A stretch of DNA of 64,000 nt, taken from Isoetes taiwanensis (taxonomy: Eukaryota; Streptophyta; Lycopodiopsida; Isoetales; Isoetaceae). Below the pieces are notes generated by a model, which ran no database searches, had not been told where the DNA came from, and was given only the letters and a program-made list of their open reading frames with translations. Shown one piece after another: positions 46,006 to 57,351 of this stretch (within the stretch, counting starts at the first letter, position 1; the number at the start of each line of letters is the position of its first letter). Both the position numbers and the translations under genes were made by a program. The stretch lies in assembly GCA_021234155.1 (NCBI GenBank), contig JAJEKV010000053.1, positions 6,341,424 to 6,405,423 of the forward strand, in the 5' to 3' direction.

Positions 46006-48855
46006 AAAGAAGCTTTTGAGTCTTATTAATGGCTTTAGTATTCATCCCTTACAAAATATTTCCTTCATATATTCCCTCTCCCACACTCTCCATCGTCTGC
46101 TCAAAACTTTGACAGGGTCAAACCATATTGTCCATCCTAGCATATAATTTGTACACCATTGGAGCAAGTCAATATACAAGTCACAGCATTGCCTTAATTC
46201 GGAATTCATAGAACATGGAACCCAAATCATGAACCAAAAACACAAACAAGAAATCAAAGCATTAAATCACATCTCTAAATAGCAGCTAGCCATAAATTAG
46301 TGTCCGGCATCAAATTGAATATGACAAAAAACAACAGTCAGGCAAAGTGATCACACTATAGTCAGGCAAAATGATCACACAAACAACCTCTGGCAATAAG
46401 CAAGCTGCAACCTAAGAAACTAGAAGACAAGAAAGACAGGAAGGAAGAATCCTCAGTGCGACGTTCTTTTTGCCAGGAAACAACTCTAAGTCCACGATGA
46501 AAGTGGCCTTTACAGCTTTGGGTAAAATAAGATAAGGAATAGTACGCCTTTCAAAGAGCTTTTGCAAAGAAGAATTGGCCTCTAAAATTTATGATATCTG
46601 CCTCTATATGCAGCTCCAACACCCCCATCCTGCCGCTTTACTCTTCATCACAAAATCAGACTGTAAGCTTCCCTATAAATCCATGAGTAGGTTTTCATGT
46701 TTCAAATCCCTTTGAAAAATAGAGTGGCTCTACCAATACACTGCTTAAAGTTGCAGATAAGAATAACATATATTAAAGGATCAAATGGCCAAAGCATAGT
46801 CGATGAAGGAGCTGAATCTTAGACTTTTTTGTCTCTCAGAGAAAAATCCAGTCTGTTTTTTGGATCTTATTCTGCGTTGGCAGAATAAGATTCTCTAAGC
46901 GCATCCTAATCGACCATAGGTTTGCGCTTCCTCTGTCTGCTTTCCCTCTCTTCAGTTTCAGAAGCTAATGTCACTATCAGCATTCTACGAAAAAAGCTAC
47001 AAATACAACTCAATAACCATTAGTAATCCTATGCTAGATCTTAACTTTTCTACAATTGCAAAGCATTAAAGAAAAATGGTGACACATCAAGGGTTTGCAT
47101 TTTAGAAATGTTGAAAAACTAGGTGGTCAGTTTCTATTTTATGATCGACTAAGAAGATGAGGATCATCTTAATTGGACTAACAATAATATATAAACATAG
47201 AAATGGCAATAAAATTTTAAGAATCAGCAAGGAAGAAGATCGATGATTGAAGATGTTGGATAAGAAATTTGTGATGATGCTGCTGCTATTGAGTAACTAG
47301 TGGCACGTCTCGTGGACCCAATGTGGAATGATTATAGTCTGTATCAACCCTACTCACTTAGATTTGCTCCTGGTACGGTTCATGTCCTTAAGATGCCATG
47401 TCGATTCTTTCCTCTTCTTCCTTCTAAACACTTGGTGCCAGAGTTTATTATTAGTACTACTAATGATTTGGATACTCATCTGGCCCATTCTATTGTCGAT
47501 GGAGCTAACATTTGTATCTCTCTTCCTTCCAATCATGGTTTTCTTGATTGAGTGGTTGTAAAAGGTGGCCCTATTTTTTAAGTTTGCCTTGCAATTGCTC
47601 AATGGCTCTCAGTTTGCTGGTTTATTTCCTCAACTTGCTCTATTTGCAAACTTTTGCGCTAAGAGAGATTGTCTTGCAAGGATCCCTTCCTCTATGTCTT
47701 CTACCCTTGTTGCGTCCCCTTCACCTTCTATTGTTTCTTCTACTATGCCACTACTCTGTTGTTGCCACTCCATCTACTCAACCCTCGCCGCCATCTGTGT
47801 CTGGATACCAGCACGGTGGACCTCCAGACAATAGTTAATGGTATTCTAGCTTCTACAACCTTGACTCTCCCCCATTCTTTTGCATGATGTGACTATCCAA
47901 GAAATGCCCCTATAAGGTGAGAAAGCTCGAGACCATACCTGATTATGGCTTTGAACTCATCGTCCTCCAAATACTTGACATTAAGCTTAAAATACGTTCT
48001 AGTTGGTCTGTGGTAATTAACCACGTCATTAGATAGGACTTGCAAACTACGATCAAACACACTATTCAAAAAATTCAAATATTTGCTTAAGTATTGAAAT
48101 ATCATCTATCATGTCTTATGTAACCTCTACCATCTCCTGCCCAACCATAATACCACGTAAGGACTGATTTCTATCAATCTCTGTAAGTCGACAATCATGT
48201 AAAAGGCGTATTCTCTCTCGAACCCTTGCACCACTTCAGATATCTCTTTCCAACTCTATCATATCAAAGTCTTAAACCAAACATCCATTGGACATTTTGC
48301 CCAAGATGAAGAATTTATTATTGGCCCTTATCTTTCCACTTGATTATTATTCAGGCTCAAACCTATATGTTCGAGTAAAAGTGATATCTAGAGGACTTCC
48401 ATGCCGTAAGTACACCCAGCCTTAGATGCATCAGCAGCAGACATCAAGGCATTATAGTCACGTCCAAACATAATCGCTGCTTTATGTACGTCATCTTGGC
48501 GAGATTTATGCTTTTATAGACAACAAAAGGTATTCGAAAGTTTAGATAAATAGAGAGAGAACTTGCTCCTTTTACTCGAGGAAGAAGCCACTCCTTTCAC
48601 ATTCCAGGATAAAAGGTTCATGTGTACTAGATATAATGTTCTACCTTCATACCAATAGTGCCAGCATCATCGTGTTCAAATCGCATGATTCTTGAGGGAG
48701 GCCAGTCCAACTCGTTCTAGAAATTGGTAAACGGAAGCCTCCTCTCTATTCCACACTTCCATTGTTTTGGTTACCCTCTCTTTTCTCTATCCTCTCCACA
48801 ACTACGTTATTGAGTAAGTGACAAGAAAGAGCCTCCTTTTTGCTCCACCCCAAAT
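46006..48855. other. Region without a recognised gene
   Basis: AT-rich to about 47,290. From 47,300 to 47,890 the plus strand has protein-like text (for example GANICISLPSNHGFLD) broken by stops. A decayed minus-strand retroelement-like stretch (FGRDYNALMSAADASKAG near 48,470) lies at 48,180-48,500. I cannot assign either. Confidence 0.4.
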
Positions 48856-48860
48856 TCTCA

Positions 48861-49194
48861 TGTTATGCACTAGCACCTCTAGTGATAACCAACACACCAA
48901 AAAGGTGGATCCTTCAAGGAAATCGTTATCCAATGGGCCCCAACCTTTTCAGGCTTTATCCCGCACTCGATTGACCATATCAATTCCTCCTTCTCCTCGA
49001 GATGCTTGCCCTCAAGCATGTGGAACACACCAATGTTGCCACGCGGAATTGAACCTTGGGTCTGATACCAAATGTTACGCACTAGCACCTCTAGTGATAA
49101 CCAACACATCAGAAGGGCGGATCCTTCAAGGAAATCGTTATCCAATGGGCCCCAAACTTTCTAAGCTTTATCCCATACCCCATAGACCATATCA
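48861..49194 (-). mobile_element. Complete TRIM retrotransposon (334 bp, two 122 bp LTRs)
   Basis: LTRs at 48,861-48,982 and 49,073-49,194 are each 122 bp and differ at about 14 positions by my count. On the minus strand they run TGATATGGTC...GCnTAACA (TG...CA ends). The internal 90 bp has the primer-binding site TGGTATCAGA (reverse of 49,061-49,070), complementary to the initiator-Met tRNA 3' end, two bases after the 5' LTR. A purine tract GAGGAGAAGGAGGAAT abuts the 3' LTR (48,983-48,998). A perfect 5 bp target duplication, TCTCA, flanks it at 48,856-48,860 and 49,195-49,199. No coding capacity, as expected of TRIMs. The flank 49,200-49,414 shows nothing. Confidence 0.9.
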
Positions 49195-49414
49195 TCTCAA
49201 ATGCAATCATGATATGAGGGGCAGGTTGACCAGTCTTATTACTAGCAAATTGTTTTTTAAATTAACTTTTTGTCATCCCTCTTCAGCATTTTAATGATGC
49301 TCTTGAACACTTTCATGTTGCTCTTTCATCTCTTGGATCTCTTGTAATTTGGCCCTTGATTATCATCAAAATTAAGAGTTTTTTACATTGTATTCACTTG
49401 ATATGAAGATTACA

Positions 49415-50379
49415 TCATGGAGGGACTAGTCCTTTCTTTGTCAAATAACTCTCAAGATAGGGATCCATCTCCTTAGTCCGATCTAGTTCTGGATGCGTTT
49501 TGACAACATCTGATACTGTTTTACCAGAAGCCAAGCCACTCATGATGGACATGAATAGTACTAGAAACTCATCTATTGAGTAATCTTGTGGAGTATAAGT
49601 TGGTGGATTTAGAGCCTGACCTTGATTATAAAAGCACTTAAGAGCATCATCATCTACTATTATGATGTCCTCTTTCTTTTGAATGCCAAGCTGATCCATC
49701 ATAGTACCAAGATGTTTCACGAAGACCGGTTTGCCATCCGGATCTCTTGGATGTGGAAACTTTATACACTTGGGTAAAAGCATGTTAGGGTGTCCCTTAA
49801 AAAGTATTATTTAGTGACTAAAAAGGTACCTAAAAAGGTAGCCAGGACTGGGTACTGGGTACCTGTATAATATCTCAATATAAGGTATGTCTTAGAACTT
49901 TTTATATATATATTGGTCTCCGTAGCATTATCTTTATCTTAACTTTGAATATTACCATGTCCTTGACTTTTATTTTGGATTTTTGTATTAGTTTTAATGA
50001 AAAGAAAAATGAGAAAGTACCCAGTTCTGAAGTATCTAGTGTATGTACTTTTGCAGGTTCCAAAAGTGGTACACCCTAACATGCTTTTACCCACTTACTT
50101 TGGTCCCAAATCGTCACAAAGTCTCGATTCATGCCTGGTAACACCCTAAGTACTTCATCAACATTTCAGCGTTCCATTGAGGACCAAATGGCAACTCGAA
50201 ACAATCTGAACGCCTCATTCATCATATCTTCTAAGTGTGGATGAGGATAGATCCACTTAGTATTCGATTCTAGAGGGACTTGCTCGAAGTCATCACTGTT
50301 AATAAGCTTCTTAGGAAACGTTTTACATAGGACACCATTCAGATCGAAGACAATGATTTTGTCACAAGCAGGTGGAGCC
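49415..50379 (-). pseudogene. FCP1/NIF-like HAD phosphatase domain, split by a MITE
   Basis: After an acceptor AG (exon from 50,379) the frame reads CDKIIVFDLNGVLCKTFPKK, a HAD motif I. FCP1-type phosphatases use DxDxT/V and plant NIF-like forms often DLNGxL, so the second Asp is replaced by Asn here. Then come YPHPHLEDMMNEAF and VAIWSSMER (motif II region), an in-frame TGA at 50,166-50,168, NVDEVLRVLPG and IWDQSK. The MITE (49,772-50,092) interrupts the exon; coding resumes CIKFPHPRDPDGKPVFVKHL and reaches IIIVDDDALKC (motif III/IV-like) and a stop at 49,415. This domain is the C-terminal end of the long unit-1 gene. The TGA and the insertion make it non-functional. Confidence 0.75.
49772..50092. 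mobile_element. 321 bp MITE with 4 bp target duplication
   Basis: TIRs GGGTAAAAGCATGTTAGGG then TGT at both ends, inverted. Direct ACTT copies flank it (49,768-49,771 and 50,093-50,096). Removing the element and one ACTT copy restores a continuous codon series across the phosphatase exon (...WDQSK|CIKF...), which fixes the boundaries exactly. No ORF inside. A 4 bp duplication excludes the commonest plant MITE groups (TA, TTA, 8-9 bp). Confidence 0.9.
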
Positions 50380-50488
50380 CTGAACCATGGAAAACAAAGA
50401 GTTAGCCATGCAAAAGTGTTCTGCAATACACGCCAAGCGCATTTTATCCTTCATAAATAAGCTACATATCGCGCCTGGCGTGAATTAC

Positions 50489-53400
50489 CTTTCATCGTCG
50501 CCGTTATCCGCTTGGCAGTCGTAAGCGCCTACTTCACTCCCGGATGCTTCTTTGTCCGAAGCATGAGCATACCACCGATTAAGTTCGGACCGTTCTCTTC
50601 TATGAAAGCTACCACGGGGTTTGATTCCTAACCCGGTGGTTGCATCGAGCTTGCATGATCATCTGGCTGGTATCGAGGAGCTGCCGTGGTCGTACCCCCC
50701 AAGAAGGACATTACCGGTTGGAATGTTATCAAGCATGGGCGTAAATTTTTCTCCATGGTCTCACGTTCGCTCTAGCACTTGGCCTTCTCCTCGGGGTTGC
50801 ATTGCTTTTGAACATGCAGGTTGCACTCGTAGGCTTTTGTGAACTAGTATTACGCTACGCCCTTTGTAAGGTACCAAAGCCAGCGGGTTTTATCTTTGAC
50901 AGGACCCCAATCGTAGTGGCTAGTACCTTTTCGAAAAACACTTCAAGGAAATCCACGGACTGGTCATCGTTGGTGAAACTTAAACATCTTCTTGATATCT
51001 TGAGGGCCTCTCTACCAATATACCCTCCAACATGCAATTCCACGACAAGTGGTATCAAGTGGTGCAAATGCCTCAACAAGATAGCTTGCCATATTGATTG
51101 CAAACCCATGTTTATTCAAGGGTCCCTTTTTCTTTTGTCGACAATTCGAGTGATGTCTTTCGGTAGAGGTTAGGAACATCAAATTCCTCGCATTCATTTG
51201 CTTCATCCTCATCATCCGCTTTGTAGAAGACATTTTTTAAGTTGGGTTCATCAAAAGAAAACAACGCCATGCACCTTTATCCGATGCCCCTTTGCTCTTA
51301 GCTACCTCATAGTCGTCATCGGCACAAGGGATATCATTATGAAGATTATACAAAGCGCTTTTTTATCTTTGCATCCTCAAATCGGTATCCTTTGTCTCAA
51401 AGAAGAGAGCCTTCCCTAACGACTTTAAGCATTCCAAGTCGTATGAAGCCACCAAAGCATGCATATGAGGCTCTCACGGGGGCATATGATGACAATAGTA
51501 AAGAGCTTACGAGTTGTTAAGCCTATCGACTACTAAAAAAGCTGTTGTACTTACGTTGAGTCATCCCCCTCTCTCCTTTTGCAGTCCCGCTATCAATACA
51601 AGCAGAGAAATATTACGAGGGCCCATTGTTGTATCGGGTAGGGAGACCTTTATAGCCGATAGAGACCAGGTATTGGAGTGCGGGTAAGTCACCACCAACA
51701 TCTTTCGGGGCCGGCAACCTTTCTTCTCATTTCGGCCATCACCTTATCGATAGCTTTGCGGTGTCTTTGTTGGTTCTTTGATTTCTGTTTTGCAGAAATT
51801 CCTTCAACCAAAAAGGCGTATTTCTTGATGTCATCAGCGAGACCGCCATACTTGTCTAGCAGGCCGACTTGAGACAATGTTACATCACCGGATAGCCGAA
51901 GTTCTTCACCAACTGCTACCTTCATAACTCACATGTTCTTTATATGAGTGCAACAATCAATGAAGGACATTTTGTCTTAAGCTTGAAGAAGCCTTCTTGT
52001 GCTGAGAACTTCTTTGTTTATGCATTGATTTAACAACCAAATGATTTCATCATCTTGAAGGCCACGTACTTTCCTCATCTCGGTAGTCTTGAGATCAAAT
52101 ATTGAAGTATCTTGAGGAGGCACTTTCGTCCCATTGGGTCTGGTAGGCGTTTTACGAGCATAAGCATCCCAGAACTTCGTTCCACTTCGCCCATACCGTC
52201 CTTAGCGAAGGCGATCTTGTAGGCATCTGTAGGACCTCTGGAAGAAGCCCCGGGCGTCTCTTTGCTTCCTCCCGTTTTTTTTTCTGTTTTTGGCTCTTGG
52301 TTTCCTATCTTGGATGATAGTTCGAGCCAAGGTCTTTTCAATGCCTTAAACTCCCGGACCGTTCCTCCCTTTTTTGTTTGCGCGGTCTTCCATATTCTAT
52401 CCATTCTTTGGTGGGCATGACGGAGTTGTTCCGCGTAAAGGGCTGCGTGTAAGGAAAGCATGTCAACCAATATGAGCGGGGCATACAAAAATTAACGCTT
52501 TTAGATCAAGCAAAAGGATAATCCCGGGGAAGCGTCAAAGGCGGCCGTGCCAATTGGCGCTGGCGTGAATTCATCTTTACGCCAATCGGCGTGGCGTGAA
52601 TTCATGCCGACAATTAGTGGGGCGAATACATGCGGCAGCGAATTGGCGGCATGAATACTGCCGGCGAAGTCGCGCTGGCGTGTATTCGTCCGTGGTGTCG
52701 GCATGAATACGCCCGGCGTGAATTGCCAGCGTCTTGCATTGGCGCTTGCGTGTATTTTTCATCGGTGGGCGAATACCGCCCGGTAGCGAATCGTCGTAAC
52801 GATAACACTGGCGTGGCGTGTATTCATCGCGACAATTGACGACGAATACCGCCCGGAGCGAATTGCCTGACTTGACACCGCATTTGGACCTAGTCTAACT
52901 CTATTCCACCAAATATACTAACCTTTTATAAAGAAAGACTTAGCCCATTTCGTTCAATGTTGCACTAATCTGCGCGGTCCTCTGCGGGGTATGGGGGGCT
53001 TAGAAACCGACACCTCACGTGGTTGTAATGTAGCAGATACATTGTTTGTCCGGGTTTGCTTAGCCTTGGTTGGATAGGGATCGTTGTGCCTCAATAGAAT
53101 CTTTGTCCGTCTCAGTCAATAATAAGGAAGCATACATTAGGGTTCTCCTTTGTTAGCTCTTCTAGTGTTGTCCACGGAGTGGAGCATCTTTTTCTTATCC
53201 CAAGGAAGCACGTCGTCGGTGGCATAGGAACTTGGCACGGATTCCTCACCATCGCCCTCAATATTTCTCTTGCATGCTCGGGGTCATACCTCATGCTAAC
53301 AAGACTTGACTTATGTGATCTCACCCGGGACGGTCAACATGGATGGGATGTGTAAAAGATTGGCCAAGTGGGTAGTTGTCTGCGTGCTTGACTAGCCTAT

Positions 53401-54639
53401 TCATTGCCTCCAATTTGCAATTTCTTTTTGAGTCATTTTACGCCAAAATGCCATCAAATTGCGTGCGGGGATGTCCTTTCCTAAGTCCGGCAATCTTCAT
53501 TACATCCACGATATCATTTTGATGCTTCATCTCCTCCGGTAGTAACTTGGAGAAGGTCCTCATAAAGCTCTCCTCACTGCAGACACCCCTTCACTAATAG
53601 AAACGGAAGTGAGGGCGGTATTTTGAGGCCATTACTTGAAACATGACTCGGCACTCCGTCCTTCTTCGCCAGACCATCTTTGAAAGCGGTTGCCCGGCAT
53701 GTGTAAATCTGACGAGATCTTTGTTGTGGTTCTTCACAACCTCCACTAGGAGTTGACAACATATGTCATCCTGCTCCTCACAAGTGATAAGAATACCTTG
53801 TTTCTTCATAAGATCGGTCTCTTTCTTTCTGGAGTGTAACACAAGATCCACCTTACCATTTGTTTTGCCTACATCAACATACCACTCCGCACTGTCATCC
53901 ATCTTCTCCTTGGGGCATGGAGGATCTGTGTCTGCTCTGATAATGGATCCGCTATATCATCCATCGACAATGCATAGGATACGGCGTCCTCATTGGGCTT
54001 TCCCTTCTTCTGTGAGCTGGAGCTCGCTGGAGTATCTTCCGAGCCTCTTGCTTTCTTAGGAGGAGGTGTAGGAGCTATCATTCGGTTTTGTCTCTTCTTC
54101 CCTGCAAACGAGGGTGCAATACACGCTTAGCGCTATTTCGAGTGGTCATCAATTCCGGCCAGGCTAAATTACAGAATGGCATACAGTCCCCAATTACATA
54201 CATGCACTCATAAGGCGTGCCAATTACAGCATGCCGAACAGACACTCGAAGGCAGGCCAACTAAACACGGTCATACTACTTTACACACAGGTGGACAAAT
54301 TATAGACAGAACAGTTAATCACGAGCAGGACAATTTAACACAGGAAGGACATTTATTATGCAGATGCAAATACAAGTCACTGCAGAAATGAGCAGCTAAA
54401 GAAATGATAGACAGGAGTGTGAGCAGCTATAGAAATTTAAGTCACTGCTACAGAAATAATAGATAGGAGTATAGGCAGAAGATACAGAGAAAATACAGTA
54501 AATACAGAGCAAGCATTGCACACTAATCAGAGCAATGAACAATGAATGAACAACACACAGAATGATGACAATACTGACCTTGAGCATCTTCTCTCGCGGC
54601 CCGCCCTGAGTTTGGAGCAGCAGGACCTTTGGGCGGCAT
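50489..54639 (-). pseudogene. Unit-1 long gene, N-terminal and middle parts (unknown family)
   Basis: Exon 1 (54,639-54,579) starts MPPKGPAAPNSGRAAREDAQ and ends at a GTCAGT donor. Exon 2 begins after the AG near 54,104 with GKKRQNRMIAPTPPPKKARG (nuclear-signal-like), then a Ser/Lys-rich linker and, after a frame change, MDDSAEWYVDVGKTNGKVDL. Further blocks near 53,560-53,450 (FSKLLPEEMKHQNDIVDVMK), 53,300-53,110, 52,488-52,080 (charged, coiled-coil-like), 51,925-51,690 and 50,600-50,489 follow on the same strand with many short indels. It leads into the FCP1-like domain through a 109 nt intron (50,488-50,380). I do not recognise the N-terminal parts. Divergent to the DUF8039-like gene at 55.3 kb. 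Confidence 0.5.
52549..52870. repeat. Array of GAATA/GGCGTG palindrome half-sites inside an intron
   Basis: About a dozen related words of the type GGCGTGAATTCAT, GGCGTGTATTCGTCC, GAATACCGCCCGG and GAATACGCCCGGCGTGAATT, in both orientations, 20-35 bp apart. The array lies between a GTTAGTATA donor near 52,930 and the exon resuming near 52,490, so probably inside an intron of the unit-1 gene. The same motif recurs singly in other introns of the gene. Confidence 0.75.
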
Positions 54640-54799
54640 CTTCGCGATGATCTTGAGCGCCTCAGAGTTCTTGAGTTCTTGAGCGCCTCGGAGTTCTTGA
54701 GCGTCTCGAAGCAAGTTGACAATCAAAAAGCAAGAAATGGAATTCAAAAACTTATATAGATTTCCATAAGGCGATTAGGTCGGCTTTCGATCGACGGGT

Positions 54800-54945
54800 T
54801 TCATTCGGATCGACTTTTGATCGACGGTCCGATAGAAGCGAGCGGTTACTAAAATTTTGCGGATCGACTTTTAATCGACGGTCCGATAGAAGGGAGCGGA
54901 TATTTAAATTTCGCGGATCGACTTTTAATCGACGGTTAGCAATCT
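54800..54945. repeat. 54 bp tandem repeat in a divergent promoter region
   Basis: Three copies begin with GGATCGACTTTTnATCGACGG at 54,807, 54,861 and 54,915, plus a degenerate fourth at 54,782. Each holds the imperfect palindrome CGTCGAT..AAGTCGATC and the first two a following GTCCGATAGAAG. They lie between the unit-1 long gene (starts 54,639, minus) and the DUF8039-like gene (plus), so regulatory or transposase-binding roles are possible. Confidence 0.8.
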
Positions 54946-55259
54946 TACGATTGGGCCTAATGGACGGGACGCGATCCTACGAGCAGTAAATGGCTCTACG
55001 ACCGCCGTATTGTCAAATCCCATAATTAGATTTCACTCAGCGGCTAGAAAAGCAGTACAATTAACGGATAATTTGAAACTACCACCTAATCTTGCCGCCA
55101 GCCTTTCTTGTCATTCGAACTCGAAAGAACTTGGAAGAACAGGAAGAACTCGAAAGAACTCGGAAGAACTGGGAAGAAGCCGGTGCCTGAGCGATGTCGA
55201 GCAAGTTCATCTACTCTTCCAGAACCCAAGCTCCAAATTAATCCCATGATCTTGCGACA

Positions 55260-55571
55260 TTGAACAGCGTTGGAGAAGAATGTTACATGCTGACGACGAA
55301 TTTGAAGAGGAGGGTGGGAAATTGCAAGATAGAATCAGTCGATCCGGAAGCAATCTGCCATGGAGTTCATCTTGGAAATGATCATGTGAAGATTCTAGTA
55401 ACCAGTTGTCATTTCAACGACGAAGCATTACCCAGAAGGCATCCTGATGGAGACACAGTGGGTGAAAGCATCGGAACCTTTGTTGCATGGCCAGTAGTAA
55501 TTCGCTTAAAGAAGGGGAGTTTCATTTTCTTGGAAGACATAGAGGAAGATAGATCAGAAAAAGTAGATTGA
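55260..55571 (+). CDS. DUF8039-like transposon-associated protein fragment (unit 1)
   Basis: An open frame ending at 55,569-55,571. It contains CYMLTTNLKRRVGNCKIESV, then GVHLGNDHVKILVTSC, ALPRRHPDGDTVGESIGTFV and AWP. The pattern of a G.xLG.DnVkVxV stretch followed by pxP...tvGdaiGtFVAWP is the signature I know from the C-terminal DUF8039 domain of plant En/Spm- and Ulp1-linked proteins. The frame has no ATG at its 5' end (opens after a stop), so upstream exons are probably missing; 55,010-55,250 is an open stretch in a different frame. A second example occurs at 63.7 kb. Confidence 0.6.
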   Translation: MNSVGEECYMLTTNLKRRVGNCKIESVDPEAICHGVHLGNDHVKILVTSCHFNDEALPRRHPDGDTVGESIGTFVAWPVVIRLKKGSFIFLEDIEEDRSEKVD

Positions 55572-56039
55572 GTGCTTATACTAAGATGCACAAGCTGATT
55601 CTGTCATATGTATGAAATTAAAATGCTTGCATGCCAGACCATTCATTCAATATTTCAAAACTATAAGGCCTGCAGACCAGAGCATTCAGGAATTTAAAAA
55701 ACACTGTATTCTTTACATGGATGGGATATTCTTTAAAAAACCTGCATTCTTTACATTGTTTTAATTACATCTGTGTGTTATTCATCTATGTGTTATTCAT
55801 CTGTGTGTTGTTCCTCAGTAGTCTCAAATGCTGGCACAATAGTCTCAAATGCTGTTGAAAAAAGATAAACTGGCATACAAGATTCTGGCAAATAAGATGG
55901 TGCAGCTATTGGGATATTACCCAAAATGGCTTCGAGGTCTGCAACTCTAATTATCAGCTTAGCATTCTCCATTTCAAGCCCCTCCAGAGCACAACACTAC
56001 TCATTGAATAAGCTTATGCTTGTAGCCTATGCTGGCACA

Positions 56040-56425
56040 GGAGGAACTTCAGTTGAATACGCGCCAGACGTATGTTCAGTTGAATACGCGCCAGGCGTGA
56101 ATTCATAAATCTGTAAGTTAGAGAGAAAAACAAATTAGTGATTTCGCGCCATGAGCTAATGCCATTCACTTGTAATTTAAATGCCATGCGTGTATCCTGT
56201 ATTGTACTTTAAAGCAGTCCTGTAATTTTTAAATTTGAGAGAGCTGAAATGAAATCACGCCAGGCGCGAAATATGTTTGTGTGCAAAATAGTTTACATTG
56301 TACAGGTCCAATACACGCTTGGCGTGAACTGCATAAAGCTAATTACTGTATGCATTTCATGCCAGGCATGTATTGGACTGCTTGACAATTTAAACATTTT
56401 GCATTTAAACATTTTGCGCCTGGCG
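56040..56425. repeat. Dispersed ACGCCaGGCGT palindromes (unit-1 motif)
   Basis: Five to six copies: GAATACGCGCCAGACGTATG (56,048), GAATACGCGCCAGGCGTGAA (56,081), TCACGCCAGGCGCGAAAT (56,255), AATACACGCTTGGCGTGAAC (56,311), TCATGCCAGGCATGTATTGG (56,358) and GCGCCTGGCGTGATCTC (56,418). Same consensus as in the unit-1 introns. Confidence 0.8.
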
Positions 56426-56466
56426 TGATCTCAGTTCAGCTCTCTCAAAATTAAGAATGAAAGAGC

Positions 56467-56736
56467 CAGAATTCAAAACATCTTCTGAAGAAATTACAGT
56501 TATGCTTTCAAGTTAGAGTTGACACTAAAGAAACATATTGCAGTCATTAAATCCTTGTATTGCCATTGAAATTTTTTACATAAGGCCTTTTATTAGAGTT
56601 GCCAGAATTCAAAACAGCTTCTGCAGAAATTACAGTTCTGCTTTCAAGTTAGAGTAGAAACTAAAGAAACATATTACAGTCAGTAAATCCTTGTATTGCC
56701 ATTGAAAAATTTTACATAAGGCCTTTTATTAGAGTT
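56467..56736. repeat. 135 bp tandem duplication
   Basis: The segment CCAGAATTCAAAACATCTTC...GGCCTTTTATTAGAGTTG occurs from 56,467 and again from 56,602, about 95% alike by eye. Confidence 0.9.
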
Positions 56737-56886
56737 GCCCAGCTCTATGTTACAAAATTACAGAAGTTCTAGGCAGTTTAAGGAGATGCCTAGCTCCATT
56801 CATAATCCTCATTTGAGGCCTTTTTTGGAGATGCCCAGCTCGCTCTTCTGAACCAAAAACTAAATAACAAAAACAAAAAATGAAAT

Positions 56887-57351
56887 TCAGCCCTCTACCT
56901 CCTCCTCTTCTTCCTCCTCCTCTTCTTCCTCTGAGCTTTCATCTGCCATCTTTGTCAGGATGTCTTCGGCAGCATCTTCGTCTTCGGAGGAGGAGAGGGC
57001 GTCCATAATCAGCTGCTTTTTTTCTTCGTCTAATTCTTCCCGCCATTCTTCATCTGCTTCCTCCATTTCTTCTTCTTTTTCAAGCTCGTTCTCCATCTCC
57101 TCATCTGAATCAAGGGGAGTATGGGGGGACTCAGGGCTGCTGGTGCTGGTGCTCAAATAATCTTTTCCCGGGCGAAGCTTGCCCTGAAGAAATAACTCCT
57201 TGCAATTATCCGGAATGTGGTGCGGAAGGCAGCCACAGCGGCATCTGCGGGAGGAGGGAATGGATTTCTTTATCAATTTCTTGATCTGCCTCTTCGCCTC
57301 TCGGAGGCGAGTCCGGCGGGATGGAGCGGGCCGGGCAGCATGGCTCACCAT
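56887..57351 (-). CDS. Small protein with basic Cys-rich N terminus and acidic C terminus
   Basis: An intact 154-codon ATG frame. Residues 1-35 are strongly basic (RRTRLREAKRQIKKLIKKS); residues about 36-50 hold RRCRCGCLPHHIPDNC, a Cys/His cluster that could bind zinc. A Ser/Pro linker leads to a run of about 80 Glu/Asp-rich residues ending in poly-Glu. The pattern suggests a nuclear, DNA- or chromatin-associated protein. The unbroken frame stands out among decayed neighbours, though a GAA/GAG-rich tract resists stops. It sits between units 1 and 2. 57,430-58,390 has no gene I can support. Confidence 0.5.
   Translation of the reverse strand: MVSHAARPAPSRRTRLREAKRQIKKLIKKSIPSSRRCRCGCLPHHIPDNCKELFLQGKLRPGKDYLSTSTSSPESPHTPLDSDEEMENELEKEEEMEEADEEWREELDEEKKQLIMDALSSSEDEDAAEDILTKMADESSEEEEEEEEEEEVEG

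Noticed and set aside
54800-54945. CRISPR-like array
   Set aside because: Three copies of a 54 bp direct repeat without unique spacers of constant length, in plant DNA; a minisatellite.
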